Source: Cytidiella melzeri
Taxonomy: Eukaryota > Basidiomycota > Agaricomycetes > Polyporales > Irpicaceae
DNA length: 64,000 nucleotides
Direction: 5' to 3'
Assembly (NCBI GenBank): GCA_022592445.1
Contig: JABYQR010000051.1
Location: 118,671-182,670 of the forward strand
Made by a program: the position numbers and the translations under genes. Below, in pieces: positions 35,849 to 46,025 of this stretch. How positions within the stretch are numbered: position 1 is the first letter of the stretch; the number at the start of each line of letters is the position of its first letter. The notes beneath the pieces are model-generated. The model worked only from the letters and a program-made list of their open reading frames with translations. It searched no databases and was not told where the DNA came from.

Positions 35849-35941
35849 TGACAGTGACGAGATTCGAACTCGCGCGGGAAACCCATCACGGTTTGTGCAC
35901 ATGGCCTAAACGTGACGCCGTAACCACTTGGCTACACTGCC
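35849..35941 (-). tRNA. tRNA-Leu (anticodon TAG) with 13-nt intron
   Basis: On the minus strand the acceptor stem GGCAGTG pairs with CACTGTC (one G-T pair). The D-stem is GCC/GGC and the anticodon stem TCACG/CGTGA. The 20-nt stretch between anticodon stem arms is a 7-nt loop TTTAGG...C interrupted after position 37 by the 13-nt intron CCATGTGCACAAA. A long variable arm with GGG/CCC pairing marks a class II tRNA, and the T-arm is GCGAG/CTCGT around TTCGAAT. The discriminator is A, as leucine tRNAs need. The mature length is 80 nt. Confidence 0.92.
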
Positions 35942-36063
35942 TTATTCGGACTAACCCTATCGTAAGCACACAACGCCGGAGCCGTCTGGCTAAGACTATC
36001 TTGTCATGTCCGAGTCTCAGACTTGCCCTAAATTCAGAAGACTTCAACGTGAAGGCGGCGATG

Positions 36064-36072
36064 GGCACAATA
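36064..36072. repeat. Left 9-bp target-site duplication
   Basis: GGCACAATA at 36064-36072 is repeated exactly at 37776-37784, immediately outside the inverted ends of the element between them. Confidence 0.75.
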
Positions 36073-36205
36073 TAGTCTCGTTCCCAGACGTTCGAACGGG
36101 GAGACAGTCGCTATCGCTCCTGCCACAAATGGAAATCCTTCCTGATTGGGACGAAGTTGGGTGTAAAAGTGTGATCGAGCAAAATGTCATTCGAGTGAGT
36201 GTTCG

Positions 36206-36254
36206 AACGTCTGGTCCGTTTCGCCCTTGTGGGTGTAGATGACCCTATCACGTG
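36206..36254 (+). repeat. Subterminal inverted repeat, left arm
   Basis: A 49-bp sequence starting AACGTCTGGTCCG and ending CACGTG is repeated in inverse orientation at 37383-37431 with two mismatches. Its first part resembles the element's terminal repeat (AACGTCTGG), so the ends are organised as repeated copies of one motif. Confidence 0.8.
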
Positions 36255-37382
36255 CGCTTGATCTGTGCGCGTCTGTCTAATCTTTCCGTTGATAGCACGC
36301 ATCAGGCAATGCATCATCCCGCTTGTCGTATTTTATCCTTCCCCTCGTCCCCCTCGTCCATCAATAAGCTAAATTATACTCTCATAAATTATGACATCCA
36401 AAGAAGAATATGATAGTTTTTTTTGCCCCTTCCTGATGTGGCATTCCACTTGCCGTTATTCGGGGTGACCTTGATTTTGTGGTAGATGTGTAGGAGGGTA
36501 AGCCCGTACTGATATACCTCGGCGCCTTCGAGCTTGATCGTTGTCGAGTTCTTAGCCGTCTGAGGTATCAGCGCGAATGGGCCTCATCCACGCTCCTGGA
36601 TGTCGACGAGCGAACTGGGTTGTTCAGGTGGGTCGTTTGATGCGTCGAGCACTACTTGTGCAACTTGCAATACGCACGTCGCGTAGTCAATTTTTCTTGC
36701 TGTGTGTGCACTCACCCTACCCCACTCTCGTCTACCTCTGCCAACTCGATGCCAGCTACCACCCTCGCGTTCTCCGGCCCCAGGTGCCCCCTCCGTTCTC
36801 TCGTCCGCACTGTCTGACTCGAGTTGCGCCTCGGAGACCTCTCCAGAGGTGTGGCGGAGGTGAGAATGTGTACAGAAGTGTCGTGTTTGATAGCAGCTGG
36901 TGGTACAGGGTGAAAGGCGACACGGAGGCTGAGGGCGACGATGAGAGAGAGGGTGGCCGAACCGAACGAGCTGCTGTTGTCGCAGTGGTGGTGAGCTCGC
37001 CAGGTAGTGCGAGTGAAGATTTGTCGGTACTGTAATCTGACAGTACCTCGGAGCTTGAAGATATTCAGTCGGATGTTCTGCAGTAGGTAGTAGACGGGGG
37101 CCGCGACTGTGACTCGAGTGCACCGAGAGGAGAGAGATGACAGACCGTTTTGCGGTCGAGTGCTCGTCGGTAGTGTATAGCACGAAGATTGCTGGTACTG
37201 CCATTTGACAGTACCTTGTACCTTCGTGCTATTCACGCAAAGGTTCTTCGGTGTAGGTGACAGGACTTGTGAAAGGAGAGAGAGACGAGAGTTCATTGGT
37301 GCTAAGAGGGAGATGCCAACGCAACAAGGTAACAGATTTGAGTTCTCACCGTTATGTTATCGCAAACGCCCATAGATTACAA
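36255..37382. other. Element interior with paired hairpins
   Basis: No gene is supported. Overlapping frames of 150 to 206 codons on both strands (36577-37035, 36584-37204, 36712-37296) are Arg/Ser/Pro-rich and lack domains. Two short hairpins with identical arms GGTACTG/CAGTACC occur at about 37025-37047 and 37193-37215, suggesting a local duplication within the interior. Confidence 0.5.
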
Positions 37383-37431
37383 CACGTGATAGGGTCATCT
37401 ACACCCGGAAGGGCGAAACGGACCAGACGTT
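37383..37431 (-). repeat. Subterminal inverted repeat, right arm
   Basis: Inverse copy of 36206-36254 (47 of 49 positions). Confidence 0.8.
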
Positions 37432-37447
37432 ATGCTGACACGAATCA

Positions 37448-37630
37448 TGGTCTCGTACCCAGACCTCTGGGGGCCAGTCACTGCGTTCCTAAAAAGGCAG
37501 ATGCGCGCGTGTGCTGTTTTGGGAAGAAGAAGGCAAACCAAAAAAGCACGCGGTTGGGGGAGCGACCGTGCATTTTTGTCGCCATCCCCTGTCCCAATCG
37601 GGATTCCCAAAACGTCTGGGTACGAGACTA
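37448..37630. mobile_element. Nested miniature element inside the right arm
   Basis: TGGTCTCGTACCCAGAC (37448-37464) and its inverse at 37614-37630 (16 of 17 matching) bound a stretch of 183 bp. The motif is a variant of the larger element's own end. When it is removed, the right arm aligns better with the left arm, which argues that it was inserted later. Flanking ACGAATCA (37440-37447) and ACGAACAA (37638-37645) may be a worn target duplication, but the right copy is 7 bp away from the repeat. Confidence 0.45.
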
Positions 37631-37775
37631 GTCTTTCACGAACAAACGGTTTCGCATCAAACAGTGTCCCAAAATGGAAATATTTCTATTTTAGGTACGA
37701 GCGTCAGCAAGTCGTCTTTTGTCTCGTCCCCGAGCGTAGCGAGGTCGTGTCCCATAACGTCTGGGAACGAGACTA

Positions 37776-37784
37776 GGCACAATA
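37776..37784. repeat. Right 9-bp target-site duplication
   Basis: GGCACAATA, identical to 36064-36072. Confidence 0.75.
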
Positions 37785-37996
37785 TAAGACATATATCATG
37801 ATTCATCGACGTCAGCATTCACAATAGTTATGGATACACTGGGATTACCAAGGACATACTCTACAGTGTGAGGGTTAAACGAAGGGTGAATGTAGTGTGA
37901 GATAGGTAAGTAGAAATGTTTTTATCCGCTTCAAAGTCCAATGAAAGAAAACCAAACAGGCTTGCGCAGGAAAGCGATCATCGACTTACGCGACGA

Positions 37997-38937
37997 TTAT
38001 GAAGTGGAATTGTTAGGACCGCCGAGGGATCCACCGAAGAAATCTGAGAAAGGATGAAGGTGAGACTCTTCAACACGAACGTAGGAGACAGCAAATGACG
38101 CACAATAGAAAGATGAATATTTGACGGTAATATCGAGAGATTCGCCGAAAGTGCACTAAGGTCGACGTTAATAGCGACTCTTGGCACGTACATTGCACAT
38201 CGACTCACGTTTGACGGCGGCTGGCCACCGATGGTGTTTGTCCTGAAGACCTGATCTGCGATCTGTCCACCTTTGCCCTGGCCGATATTGGCGACATTGA
38301 GCCAGGCAACGTCCGTCGCATTATGCGGCGCAGGGACGCTGGCCACTCCCTTCCCAACAAAGATGGCTTCATCGACACCGACAAACTTGGGGTTTCCCGA
38401 CGACCTGAAGTCCCACGTAGGAGACAAGCCTTGGCCAGTGATTGGATTGGGGATGAAGTAGTGCTGAGCCAGCACTTCTGGTGCGTTGGATTCGTGGAAA
38501 AACTCGATAAAGTCCTGGACAGTAAGGGAAGGGAAGGTGCTCCACGCGTTAAAGAGAGGTATTTGAAGATCGTTCAGAAAGGTCGCATTGACCAGGCAGC
38601 TGACATCGAACAACTCTGCGACAGCGCCGATGTTGCTGTAAAATCAAACGGTCGCGTCAGCGTTTTCGCAGGGCTAAAGCTTGACAATCACGACGTACGT
38701 GAAGTTGTTCGACGGTGAACACGTGTAGTTTTGAGTTCCAAAGGCTAGTCCCATAAACGTCGGCGTGAAATTGGCTTGGAACGCGTTGTTTATTGGGCCC
38801 AGGTTGATCTTGTCGGTGGTGTTGGAGATGTCGCAGCCTACTATGCCACCGAATGCGGCCAAACGATTGAGCTCTTGCACGTTCTGAGCGGCGGACGAGG
38901 CGAGGAGAGCTTTGACTAGGTTGGAGACTGCGACCAT
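37997..38937 (-). CDS. Secreted DUF3455 protein, paralogue C
   Basis: Four exons, 38937-38699, 38635-38209, 38155-38104 and 38043-37997, give 254 residues. The family landmarks are present but more diverged than in A and B: CDISNTTDKINLG, GLAFGTQNYTC, GAVAELFDVSCL, LAQHYFIPNP, GLSPTWDFRSSG and IGGQPPSN. The C-terminus is longer and Gly/Asn-rich (FFGGSLGGPNNSTS). The N-terminus (MVAVSNLVKALLASSAAQN) is only a weak signal peptide. Intron positions and phases match the two other paralogues. A TATAAAGG box lies at 39015-39022. Confidence 0.84.
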
Positions 38938-39956
38938 GGCTGTCGAAGTAGTGGGTTACAACGAAAGGAAGAAAGGAGGGTAGAAATATTGAACATGTTG
39001 AAAGCCTTATGGTGCCTTTATATCTGCAGGGGAAGAGACAATGCAATACGGACCTTGAAGACAAAGAACACACTGCCTTTCAGACAAAAGGCCATGTCGC
39101 CCGAGCCCCCCGGCCAATGAGTAAATCCGGTGCAGGGCGTTGTGTTTCGAGCCATTGTAGTCCCTTGGCTCTTATGCAGAAAACGTTGGACCGCTGGGTT
39201 GGACTCAATCGATCCAACTCCAGCAGACCTGTTTTGTTGGCCTGCATGACACTGTTTTTCCAAAGCTTCAGAGTCGAGGTTCATCGTTCTTCTTGAAGCA
39301 CAGGCTGGCCAGTACTGCCACTTTTGTTGACGTGTGTTTGCATTCCGGACAAGGCGCTTATTTTGCGGCTTTGGACGGCAATTAGCAGCAGCTGCGGTTC
39401 ACTGCAAAAAATCAAATTTACTTTTCGAACGGGTTTCATGACAAAGATGAGTGCGGGCTGTGCTAGGCATAAGTGGACGAATGAATAATTCCTGCGCATG
39501 ATTTCTCATACCGCTGTGTTTGCAGCGATAGGGACTCAGGAATGTACCATGCTCGTAACATCACTGGCAACCTCTACGGGAACCGTCCGACTTCCGAATG
39601 GTATAGAAATAAACGGTAGGGGAAACCGTTCATAGAATAGAAGATACTCACAGCTCAAATCTGAATGATATTGCCAGTGGCTGTGATTTTATGCAGCGAA
39701 GGGATTACTGTAAATTCCACTAGCACTAACACATGCTTTACTGAATCTACCCTGTCAAAATGACCATTGAAAGCTATGTCCAAGCAACTGACCAGCGAGT
39801 TGCAGTCAGACAGCTGCTGAGTGCTCAGACACGAGCCAATTGTAATCACGACGAGTAGACTCAGGCTTGAGCAGTAGAGGGACTACGCTAAACGCTTGAC
39901 GCCACAAAGTAGAATCACTGCCTGTTATGGCCCGCTACTAGTGCCTACTAACCACC
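38938..39956. other. Divergent intergenic region, promoters of paralogue C and PIG-L
   Basis: Minus-strand TATAAAGG at 39015-39022, about 80 bp before the paralogue C start, is a good core promoter. The remaining sequence up to the PIG-L start has only short frames without domains and no recognisable repeat. Confidence 0.45.
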
Positions 39957-40972
39957 ATGGCTACTTTGGCCCGCATCGCCTGTTTCTTCGTGCTTATAGC
40001 GTTTCTCGCTCGGTCACTACAAGAGCCACTACGAGAAAACGTCTCTGGCTTTGTGGGCCGTAATGCGGCAGAAGTCAATATCCTTCTGCTTACAGCACAT
40101 CCTGACGACGAATGCATGTTCTTCTCGCCAACGATTCTTGCGATTAGACACCTGGTCGAATATCCAAACGGACCCCCCATGCTCAATCGTGAGCCACGCT
40201 TGCACTCGATGTGCCTTTCCGTTGGGAATGCCGACGGATTAGGCGATGTGAGGAGAAATGAGCTCAGTACAAGTCTCGAGGTACTGGGGATACTGAAGGA
40301 CAGAAGGCGGCTCGTCGATATACCGTAAGTTGCGTCGTTCAGTGCTTTGGAGGTGTGACCATGGTCTAGTTAAAGCACTGAAAATGTGTCTGGTGCTAAC
40401 ACTTGACATATAGCGAATTACAAGATGATATCTCATCTTCTTGGGATGAAAGCGTAATCGCACAAGTTCTCGAGCCCTATGTAATCCAGAACAACATTAC
40501 AGATGTGCGTGTTTTTTCAATCTTGCTGGCGTTGGAGTCTGAGCCCACGCTGTTTCCTACCCAGATCATGACCTTCGACTCACGTGGCATCTCAGACCAC
40601 CCAAACCACAAATCCCTCCCTCGAGGCGTCCTACACCTCATTTCCACATTCCAACAGAAACATCCGAACACGCCGACCCCACGCCTGTTCACGCTTCTAT
40701 CACACACCCTCGCCGACAAGTACATTGGCCCATTAGCCCCTCTTCTAGCGAAATTCGACATCCTCGCCGGCGGTCTCCTCCAACGTTATGGTTTCGTATC
40801 TCAGTCGACCTCGGGCTTACCCGTCTTTGTGGCCGGTGTCCACGAGTACCGCCAAGCGTTTGGCGCCATGATGCAACACAAGAGTCAATTGGTGTGGTTC
40901 CGCTGGCTTTACATGCTCTTCTCTAGGTATATGTGGGTGAACGAATGGGTAGAATTAGTCCCTCCGAGCTGA
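39957..40972 (+). CDS. GPI12: GlcNAc-phosphatidylinositol de-N-acetylase (PIG-L)
   Basis: Three exons, 39957-40324, 40414-40504 and 40565-40972, give 288 residues. A single N-terminal membrane anchor (IACFFVLIAFLA) is followed by the LmbE/PIG-L zinc motif LLTAHPDDECMFF, then LSVGNADGLGDVRRNEL, MTFDSRGISDHPNH with the second metal-binding His, and a C-terminal GVHEYRQAFGAMMQHKSQLVWFRW. The enzyme removes acetate from GlcNAc-PI, the second step of GPI anchor synthesis, on the cytosolic face of the ER. The architecture (N-terminal anchor, cytosolic domain) and length fit the family well. Confidence 0.93.
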
Positions 40973-41140
40973 AAACCTCTCGCGACATCGTGATTTTGTG
41001 GCACACAGCAAATACGCATAGATATATCACTTGTAAAAGATGTGCTAAGATACAAAACTAGACATTTGAGACTCGGGATAGTACTCGAAGAAGATAATGA
41101 ACAGGGTGATATAATGTGCAAGGTGTTATATAAACAGTCT

Positions 41141-44100
41141 TCAAAGCAGTTCGTCGACCTCGTCTGCGTCTTCTTCACCGGAAGAATCCATGATAGAGTC
41201 TTCTCGCGAATCGTTTGCTTCGGCGACGCGTCGCGCTGCTTCACGAATGCGAGCGGCATCATCATTTGGAAGCTTACGTATACGATTTGGAGCAGGAGTC
41301 GGATCATCGTCTTCTTCCTGGTCTTCGTCTTCTTCGTCGTCGTTGTTATCATCAGATTCGCTCGGAGGAGGAGCCAGGTTTTTTGACACTGCAGCACGAG
41401 ATTTCATGGCCCTAAGTCAAGAATTGAGTTTAAAGATGTACAGACATGACAATGAAAAGCGTACGCAGAACGCCTTGGCAAAACCCTGCTCGGCGTTATC
41501 ACAGAAGGGGTTTCTGCCCTGCTAGTCGTCGACTGAACTTCGGATTCATTGTCAGAGTGAGACAACCTCAGACGTCTACGCAGTTAACTGCTTGAGCAAA
41601 ACTTGACAACAGTGACCAAGAAGTCATATACATACTTGGGTTTCCCTTTCCCATTGGATTTGCGCCTGGAAGCCGGAGGAGTTGACTCATCGCCTGAGGC
41701 GCCGCTAACGGATGTCTCTGTCTCAGTGGTGATGCTCCCAGACCGTCTGGGCACTGTATGAGTGACTACGTTGACGCGTTGAAAAAAGATGCTGACCGTT
41801 TTCTACCGCCCTTCTTCTTGGGCAACTCGACCGCGTCATCGTCGTCATCCTCAGGGATTATATCATCCAAGAATTCAAACAAGTCTTTGAGATACTCCAT
41901 TTGACGATAATCGTCTTCGTTGAAATCGGCAAGTTGCTGCTCATACTTCTTGAGTATGCTCGCCTCGAACTTGGTAAATGCATTCTTGGTCGTGCTGTCA
42001 CGGAGAGGACGACGCTGCGAATGACGACGAGGATAATGAGAAACGAATTGTGTAAGTTTTTCAGCATGAACTCACATTACTCAAGTTGTGCATGAGCAAC
42101 CTGAGCGACCGAATCTTGTCGATATCAACCTGGTCAGGAAGATGCAGTTTGCCGAGAAGCTGACATAATCCCTTCCTGTCCTCTTCTGCATGCAGACATG
42201 AACGATGATCACCGCCAACATGATGGTAACCACTTACTTTCCAACTCATCGTTAAAGAGCGCTTTGACAATGTCGTTTGCAAGGTCAATGTGTACCGACT
42301 CATCGACAGCATGTCCATGAATGTTCTGTGCAATGGCCCTAATCAAGACGTTCAGACAAGGGTCAGCCCAGAAAATGACAAGGCAGACTCACTGCGCCTT
42401 CTGCGGATCCGTCCAGTCAACGATCATCAAGCTGGCTTGAGCAGGACTGATCATATCGTCGTCTCCTTCCCACTCTTTATGCACCTCGCTTAACTTGTCG
42501 TAGAGTGGAATGAAGGCCTAGAATAACGGAAAGTCGGCAACATACAACAGTTCAACGGTACCTTCGCTTACCTTCTGCATCCGGCGTTGATGTGCACCAG
42601 AAGAATAGCAGTAGACGGGGAAGAAGTATGACAAGCATTGGCGCAATTCCTGGTTGTTGGCGGTGTCCGGTGAGACGTATTTGAGCATCAGGCTTATCAA
42701 GACCTTCCATTCCTGAAAGTCAGCATCATAAAGACCAATGTCAGAGAGACCTGCATACCCGATCGTCCGAAATCATGCCAGATAACATGAGCTTTGAAAT
42801 TCCTACGCAAATCAGTGCTTGCACTTTGCCCGAGTCTTCGTTGTCCAGGATGTGAAGCAGGAATTCAATGATACGATCGCCCTTTCATGACTTTGCGTAA
42901 GTAAAAATCGTTTGAAGCCGATATAAGACAGCACCTACACTAGTACTGGTGGGGCCCAGGAAGTCTTTGTCATGGACCATAAGGATATCGAACACGACAT
43001 GCAGAACTCGGATCTTGAGAGGCTCTGGTGTCGATTGTACTTGACTCAGGAACAATTGGAAGGAATTCATTGCCATGCGTCGAGCGATCAGGCAACATAA
43101 CCCAAGACTAACCAGTCCCCGCTCACGGAGGGAGAGTTCTTTGCGCTTTACCGCGGGGATGATCAGTTCTCCCAGGATACCTTCCAGCGTAGAGTTTTCT
43201 TCGAAGGTCTAGAAAACAGCTCAGCGTGGATGTGGCAGAGCTCGAGATATGGCATACCCCATTCACTCGCTCCAACATCCCGATACAGAGTGCTAGGCAT
43301 CGCAAATCCATTGCGTCTGCCCGCATCTGTTCCTCCGGAGTCATCTCTGTTGCTGCTTTGGGTGCGGCGCGGACAGTCCTAACTGTTGCTGGCGTTTCAC
43401 CGACGTTGGAACCACTGTCATCGCGCTGGGGTTGACCACAGGGTCAGAAACAGTCGAAAGAAGATACATGAAGCCTCACCAACTGCTCGTCTTCATCGGC
43501 GGGATCTCTGAGCTCATGGACGACCTCAACAACCACACGAATCAAGTCACGCTCGTTGGGGGACAGCCTGCGAAGAACATCCAGACACCGCCCTAGAAGA
43601 CCTTCGGGCAAGATGTCTTGACATATCATATTGCCTACAAAAAGATCAGAACGTATACGTGATGGATAGCATATTGGAGCTCAAGTGCAACTTACGGACT
43701 AGTTGGAACATCTTACGACGCCCTATTTCGTCTGCATAATCCAGATTGACTGCCATACGGAGCATTTCGCCAATGATGAACTCCTGTTCGGAACGCTCAT
43801 CCTCTCTCTTAGATCGGAGTTCTTTCTCCGCCTCGTCGTTCATGCCTCCACGTAGGAGGAGCTCCTCTTCCTCGGCTTGCATAGTAGCTATCAGCTCTTG
43901 CCATGCACTCTGAATGCGAAAGACGAGCATCGTCACAACAGGCAACGAGTTCTCCAAACGCGCCTCGTACTTGTTGTTGACGCAGTAGTCCACGAACACT
44001 CGGGCGAGAAAAGCCTTCTCCGGTGTCAGGGACTCCCAAAATGCATCTAGTGAACAATGAGGTCGGGGCGTAGATTTCAGGAAGTGCGAGCATACCATTG

Positions 44101-45382
44101 AACTCTATCGCATCAAATATGTCCGCCCTTGACTTGAATACATTGATAAGAGCATCCTCCGCCGTGGAATTCTCAACAAGGTCAAACAGCTCCAGAAATG
44201 CGACAATGTCAGCTTCAACCGCTTGAGCATCGCCTTGGGCGGCTCCCACCCTTGCAGCCTCCAGCCACGTCGATACGAGCTTCACAGCCGCACTCCTCAC
44301 GCCTTCTTCTCTGTCGCCAAGCCCATTACGGACGACCAGTTCTCGCTGTTCGATAGTGAACACTCGCGGGTGGGTCGGACCCATAGCTTCTTCTGCGATT
44401 TCAGACTCCACAGTCATGGTGCAGCTGGGTTCCAATACAGCGGAGTATACCAATCTGCGAACGTTTAGATCGGAATCACGAGTACGTGCCAATATGGCTG
44501 GCATGGTGTGGTTGCTGATGGGGAGATTCGCTAGTGTAGCTCGACGCACATCACTGCGGACATAGTTAGCTGTGCACAGAATCCAGGCAAGTATGGTACT
44601 TACGCAGAGGAATCATACGAGAGCGTCTCAATGAGGACATCGGTAATGTTCGTTTCTTCAGAAGGATCCTCAGACCCGCACAGCTTTGATAGAGCGATAA
44701 CCGCCTGGACACGAACTTGGGCCTCTTTATCTCTGATCCTCTCCAAGAGGCACATGCGCAGGTCGCTGTACACATCCTCGCTGCCAATATGTCAATGCTG
44801 GGCAATGAACGACTACCATTTCACGTACTCGATCTCTCCTAGGTGAGCTACCATTTCTGCTATGCATTGGACTGCTCGAAAGCGAGCAGCCTTGTCCTTT
44901 GCCAACGTCCCTCTGAAGAGAAATTTGAGGAGGCGAGCAACAAACCGGGAAGCGGTTGTGTCCTCGTCCTCATCTTGTCCATCTTTTTCTTGTTCCTCGT
45001 GGGCTACTCAGGACAAGATCGAGGTAAAGATGAGTAACAGCACACAATACTGATATACACAACAATAGATACCTTTCTCATTGATAAATTTGGTGAACCC
45101 TCCTACATATTTGATTACTCTATCCGCCACCGTTGCACCTTTCTTGACGGGCATGACCCTACTGAGCATGGCCAGAAACATGTCTTCAAACGCGCGTTCT
45201 CCAACAAGCCTAATACTCTTTCCATTCTGAACGGATTCAGTGATTTTCGCTGCCTCCGTCTGGAGCTTGTAGAGCGCGACAAGGTTCTTCTGGTGGTTGG
45301 CTGAGGTGAGCTGAACTTGCTCGAATATCTTCGGCAATTCAACGGGGAGGCTGTCCAGGGTAAACGATACCCGCGCAGGCAT
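41141..45382 (-). CDS. YCG1: Condensin HEAT-repeat subunit 3 (Ycg1/Cnd3, CAP-G)
   Basis: Seventeen exons join in frame, 1124 residues: 45382-45073, 45003-44829, 44780-44604, 44553-44096, 44046-43696, 43634-43480, 43425-43258, 43208-42939, 42881-42759, 42712-42572, 42517-42393, 42338-42238, 42185-42076, 42014-41797, 41746-41636, 41575-41465 and 41411-41141. Introns are 46 to 69 bp. The N-terminal HEAT repeats start IFEQVQLTSANHQKNL and VKKGATVADRVIKYVGGF. The Cnd3 C-terminal domain includes LCLIARRMAMNSF-like GLCCLIARRMA, SYFFPVYCYSSGAHQRRMQ and LMIVDWTDPQKAQAIA. The last 250 residues are disordered, with basic and acidic patches. With Brn1 the protein forms the DNA safety-belt of condensin, needed for mitotic chromosome compaction. 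The start is the first ATG and matches the family start. Confidence 0.92.
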
Positions 45383-46025
45383 CGTTCCTATGGCGAGTTA
45401 CAGTCGTTGAGTGGGAGGGAGAGGACCGTGGTTGTAGCTACCGAGGAAAATGGGCGCGTCGCGTTCGAAGCGCGAATCCGAACACGCACACGTGACGTCC
45501 CACGTGCTCATCGCGTGAGCACCATGGCAGTGAAAGGCCGCAATTGGCAGCAGTGGCCATCCTTCAGCTGCGTGGATTCCACGCTGCGGCCAAGTGTTCT
45601 CTTTATTCTCGGTCCGCATGGGGTGTGCACCGACTCCTCCTTCCAACCGTCGTCGATGACTACCTCGCCAAGCGCGTCCAGGCAGCAACGCAGCGATCCT
45701 GGTCGGATCGCGCCCTTTCTGACTCATGTTGTAGCCCATCATGGCCAGCTCACGCTGACACCACCTCAGAATGCAGGGAGGATCAGGAAAGGGGGAAAGT
45801 CTGCGAAGAACCTTGAGCGACTCCGCACAGAGCGGCGACGCGACGGTGATGAGCCACGCTTCAACACAGCTGCCCCCGCGTCCCCTAGAGTAACCTCCAG
45901 AAGAGGGAATGTCTCATCTGAGCGCGGACCTAGGGCTCCTCCAGCAGCACCGCCTAGGTTTTCTAGAGGTTCGTGGCAGAACTTCGTGTAGTCACCTATT
46001 CGACTGAACATAGGAGATAGATAGC
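45383..46025 (+). other. Divergent promoter and possible first exon of the RING gene
   Basis: Between condensin (-) and the RING gene (+). An open plus-strand frame from about 45523 or 45658 to a TAG at 45991 is Ser/Pro/Arg-rich (PPQNAGRIRKGGKSAKNLER, then RGPRAPPAAPPRFSRG) and reads like real coding sequence. A GTTCGT donor at 45969 and the TAG at 46017-46019 could join it in phase to the RING gene (giving ...RFSR-DSMIPDYPPP), which would lengthen that protein by about 100 residues. I treat this as possible but unproven. Confidence 0.35.

Larger units (their letters stand above)
36073..37775. mobile_element. Non-autonomous Mutator-like (MULE/MITE) element, 1.7 kb
   Basis: The first 20 bp (TAGTCTCGTTCCCAGACGTT, 36073-36092) are the exact reverse complement of the last 20 (37756-37775), and the element is flanked by a 9-bp direct repeat. 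Weak inverted similarity continues inward for about 180 bp to a second, stronger inverted pair (36206-36254 and 37383-37431, 47 of 49 matching). Long inverted ends plus 8 to 11-bp target duplications are the signature of Mutator-like elements. The interior has only short overlapping frames and no transposase, so it must have been moved in trans. It sits between tRNA-Leu and paralogue C. Confidence 0.72.

Noticed and set aside
36577..37296. Overlapping frames of up to 206 codons on both strands in the transposon interior
   Set aside because: They overlap each other, are Arg/Ser/Pro-rich and show no transposase motif. The GC-rich repeat content explains their length.
45317..45991. 224-codon plus-strand frame as an independent gene
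   Set aside because: Its first part overlaps the condensin first exon on the other strand. Only the last 110 codons look real, and they are better seen as a possible upstream exon of the RING gene.
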